A stretch of 7,959 nt of DNA from assembly GCA_012518155.1 (NCBI GenBank), contig JAAYTC010000242.1, positions 1-7,959 on the forward strand, in the 5' to 3' direction. The number at the start of each line of letters is the position of its first letter. Within the stretch, counting starts at the first letter, position 1. Origin of the DNA: Bacteroidales bacterium (GTDB lineage Bacteria; Bacteroidota; Bacteroidia; Bacteroidales; Dysgonomonadaceae). The position numbers and the translations under genes are program-made. Positions 6,994 through 7,959 of this stretch are shown here, one piece after another. The notes beneath the pieces were generated by a model that saw only the letters and a program-made list of their open reading frames with translations, was not told the origin of the DNA and made no database searches.

Positions 6994-7764
6994 CTAGATG
7001 GTAGCACCTCTTGCCACGGCATGTTCCAGCTCCTCGAGGATGAGAACCGATGCCCCTTCCCCGATCACGAAGCCATCACGGCTAGCACTGAAGGGGCGAG
7101 AAGCGGTCTCGGGCGCATCGTTGCGCGTGGAGAGTGCCATCATCGCGTTGAAGCCACCCACGGCCGAAGGGCTGATAGTTGCCTCGGCACCACCTGAAAC
7201 GATCACGTTTGCTTTACCCAACCGGATAAGATTGAACGCGTCCACGATGGCGTTGGTGGAAGAAGCACAAGCCGATACGGTCGCGTAATTGGGACCCCTC
7301 AGTCCATAAATCATAGAGATATGCCCTGCAGCGATATCCGCTATCATTTTCGGAATGAAGAAAGGATTGAACCGAGGCCCTTTGTCCATAGCCAAGTAAT
7401 ACCCGCCAACTTCTTCTTCGAACGTTCTTATGCCGCCGATACCGGCAGAAAAAATCACCCCAATACGATCCCTGTTCTCCTTTTCAAGGTCAAGTTTTGA
7501 ATCGGTCATAGCCTCTTTAGCTGCATGTATGGCTAACTGCGAATACCGGTCGTATTTTCTTGCCTCCTTGCGATCGAAGAGATCAGCGGGGTTAAAATCT
7601 TTTACCTCGCACGCGAAATGCGTTTTAAATAACGAGGCATCAAAATGAGTAATAGGCCCGGCACCGCTTTTACCCGCTATGGCGTTTTCCCACGTGGTTT
7701 CCACGTCATTCCCCAAAGGGGTAATCGCTCCCAGGCCTGTTACTACTACTCTTTTTAATTCCAT
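6994..7764 (-). CDS. FabF N-terminal fragment (256 residues)
   Basis: The part of fabF translated before the TAG. It contains the N-terminal thiolase-fold half and the nucleophile Cys166, and runs into the C-terminal half as far as GEGASVLILEELEHAVARGATI. It lacks both catalytic His residues, so alone it cannot decarboxylate malonyl-ACP or complete condensation. The ATG at 7764 gives the standard MELKRVVVTGLG start and follows the acpP stop by 15 nt of pyrimidine-rich sequence with no Shine-Dalgarno. Confidence 0.6.
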   Translation of the reverse strand: MELKRVVVTGLGAITPLGNDVETTWENAIAGKSGAGPITHFDASLFKTHFACEVKDFNPADLFDRKEARKYDRYSQLAIHAAKEAMTDSKLDLEKENRDRIGVIFSAGIGGIRTFEEEVGGYYLAMDKGPRFNPFFIPKMIADIAAGHISMIYGLRGPNYATVSACASSTNAIVDAFNLIRLGKANVIVSGGAEATISPSAVGGFNAMMALSTRNDAPETASRPFSASRDGFVIGEGASVLILEELEHAVARGATI

Positions 7765-7779
7765 AAAAAAAGAAATGGA

Positions 7780-7959
7780 TTATTTAGCGTGTTGTTCCAC
7801 ATAAGACACCGCATCGCCAACGGTAGAGATTTTCTCTGCTTGATCGTCGGGAATTGAGATGTTGAATTCTTTTTCGAACTCCATGATCAACTCTACAGTG
7901 TCAAGTGAATCAGCGCCTAAGTCGTTAGTGAAGCTTGCCGCCTCTGTTACTTCAGACTC
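7780..7959 (-). CDS. acpP: Acyl carrier protein, 3' part (5' end beyond the window)
   Basis: The last 59 residues of ACP, the small acidic carrier that holds growing acyl chains on a phosphopantetheine arm for fatty acid and lipid A synthesis. The hallmark LGADSLDTVELIMEFE is present (visible residues 14-29). Ser18 of the visible part is the phosphopantetheine attachment site, followed by the acidic helix II. The segment ends NISIPDDQAEKISTVGDAVSYVEQHAK, a normal ACP C-terminus. About 18-20 N-terminal residues are missing at the right edge, judged from a usual length of about 78. It is the first visible gene of the leftward acpP-fabF-rnc cluster, and the promoter is outside the window. The stop is TAA, 15 nt before the fabF ATG. 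Confidence 0.96.
   Translation of the reverse strand, partial: ESEVTEAASFTNDLGADSLDTVELIMEFEKEFNISIPDDQAEKISTVGDAVSYVEQHAK

Larger units (their letters stand above)
6502..7764 (-). pseudogene. fabF: fabF, beta-ketoacyl-ACP synthase II, interrupted by in-frame TAG
   Basis: Read through the stop, this is a complete 420-codon FabF, matching the family length (413 in E. coli, about 420 in Bacteroides from memory). FabF condenses malonyl-ACP with acyl-ACP to extend fatty acids in the cytoplasm. The catalytic triad is present across both halves: Cys166 in VSACASST, His306 in VHGTSTP and His343 in MTGHLLGG, plus Lys338. Codon 257 is TAG (6996 to 6994 on the minus strand), in the stretch ATI-stop-AEVVG where family members have Tyr (IYAE). 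TAC or TAT to TAG is one base change. No frameshift or length change accompanies it, and the flanking residues remain conserved, so the lesion is recent, an error, or tolerated. The gene follows acpP by 15 nt and leads into rnc one base later. I treat it as a disrupted gene, not a certain pseudogene. Confidence 0.85.

Noticed and set aside
6937..7288. Plus-strand open frames overlapping fabF (86 and 96 codons)
   Set aside because: They are antisense to a gene with clear conserved motifs, and their translations show no domain. I treat them as shadow frames.
6502..7764. Genome-wide TAG recoding (for example to Tyr) as the cause of the fabF interruption
   Set aside because: TAG ends the lipoprotein, phosphatase and rnc genes at the expected family C-termini within this same window, so TAG works as a normal stop. 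Only local or partial suppression remains possible.

Overview
The window looks like chromosomal housekeeping DNA from a member of the Bacteroidota, most likely order Bacteroidales. The protein sequences resemble Bacteroides/Porphyromonas-type SurE, LpxB, RNase III and PFK. There is a DUF4251-type lipoprotein, a family I know from Bacteroidota. Starts mostly lack Shine-Dalgarno sequences, and two start regions carry exact matches to the Bacteroidota -7 box TAnnTTTG. The family assignment within the order is inference.

Layout. Bases 1-183 hold no gene I can support. Bases 184-696 (+) encode a small DUF4251-like lipoprotein. It converges on a secreted alkaline phosphatase (755-2383, -), with a small hairpin (706-725) between them. 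A divergent intergenic region of about 220 bp (2384-2602) carries one -7 box in each direction. It separates the phosphatase from a rightward pair, surE (2603-3367) and lpxB (3414-4553). A 100-bp gap precedes pfkA (4654-5670, +). pfkA converges on a leftward cluster transcribed in the order acpP (partial, enters from the right edge), fabF, rnc. These three genes are tightly packed, with gaps of 15 nt and 1 nt.

How the genes relate. acpP and fabF supply fatty-acid elongation (carrier protein and beta-ketoacyl-ACP synthase II). lpxB uses acylated UDP-sugars, made from ACP-linked acyl chains, to build lipid A. rnc (RNase III) and pfkA (glycolysis) are common neighbours of acpP-fabF in this phylum as I recall it. 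SurE and the alkaline phosphatase are both phosphomonoesterases, one cytoplasmic and one exported, reading from a shared divergent intergenic region.

Main oddity. fabF is interrupted by an in-frame TAG at 6994-6996, exactly where the family has a conserved Tyr. Everything before and after is intact, and the total length (420 codons) is normal. The stop separates the catalytic Cys166 from both catalytic His residues (306, 343). An ATG with a strong upstream AGGAGGAGG lies 21 nt after the stop. TAG also terminates three other genes here, so wholesale TAG recoding is unlikely. A point mutation, a sequence error, or a split or suppressed gene remain possible. I found no CRISPR array, mobile element, RNA gene or plainly novel system.
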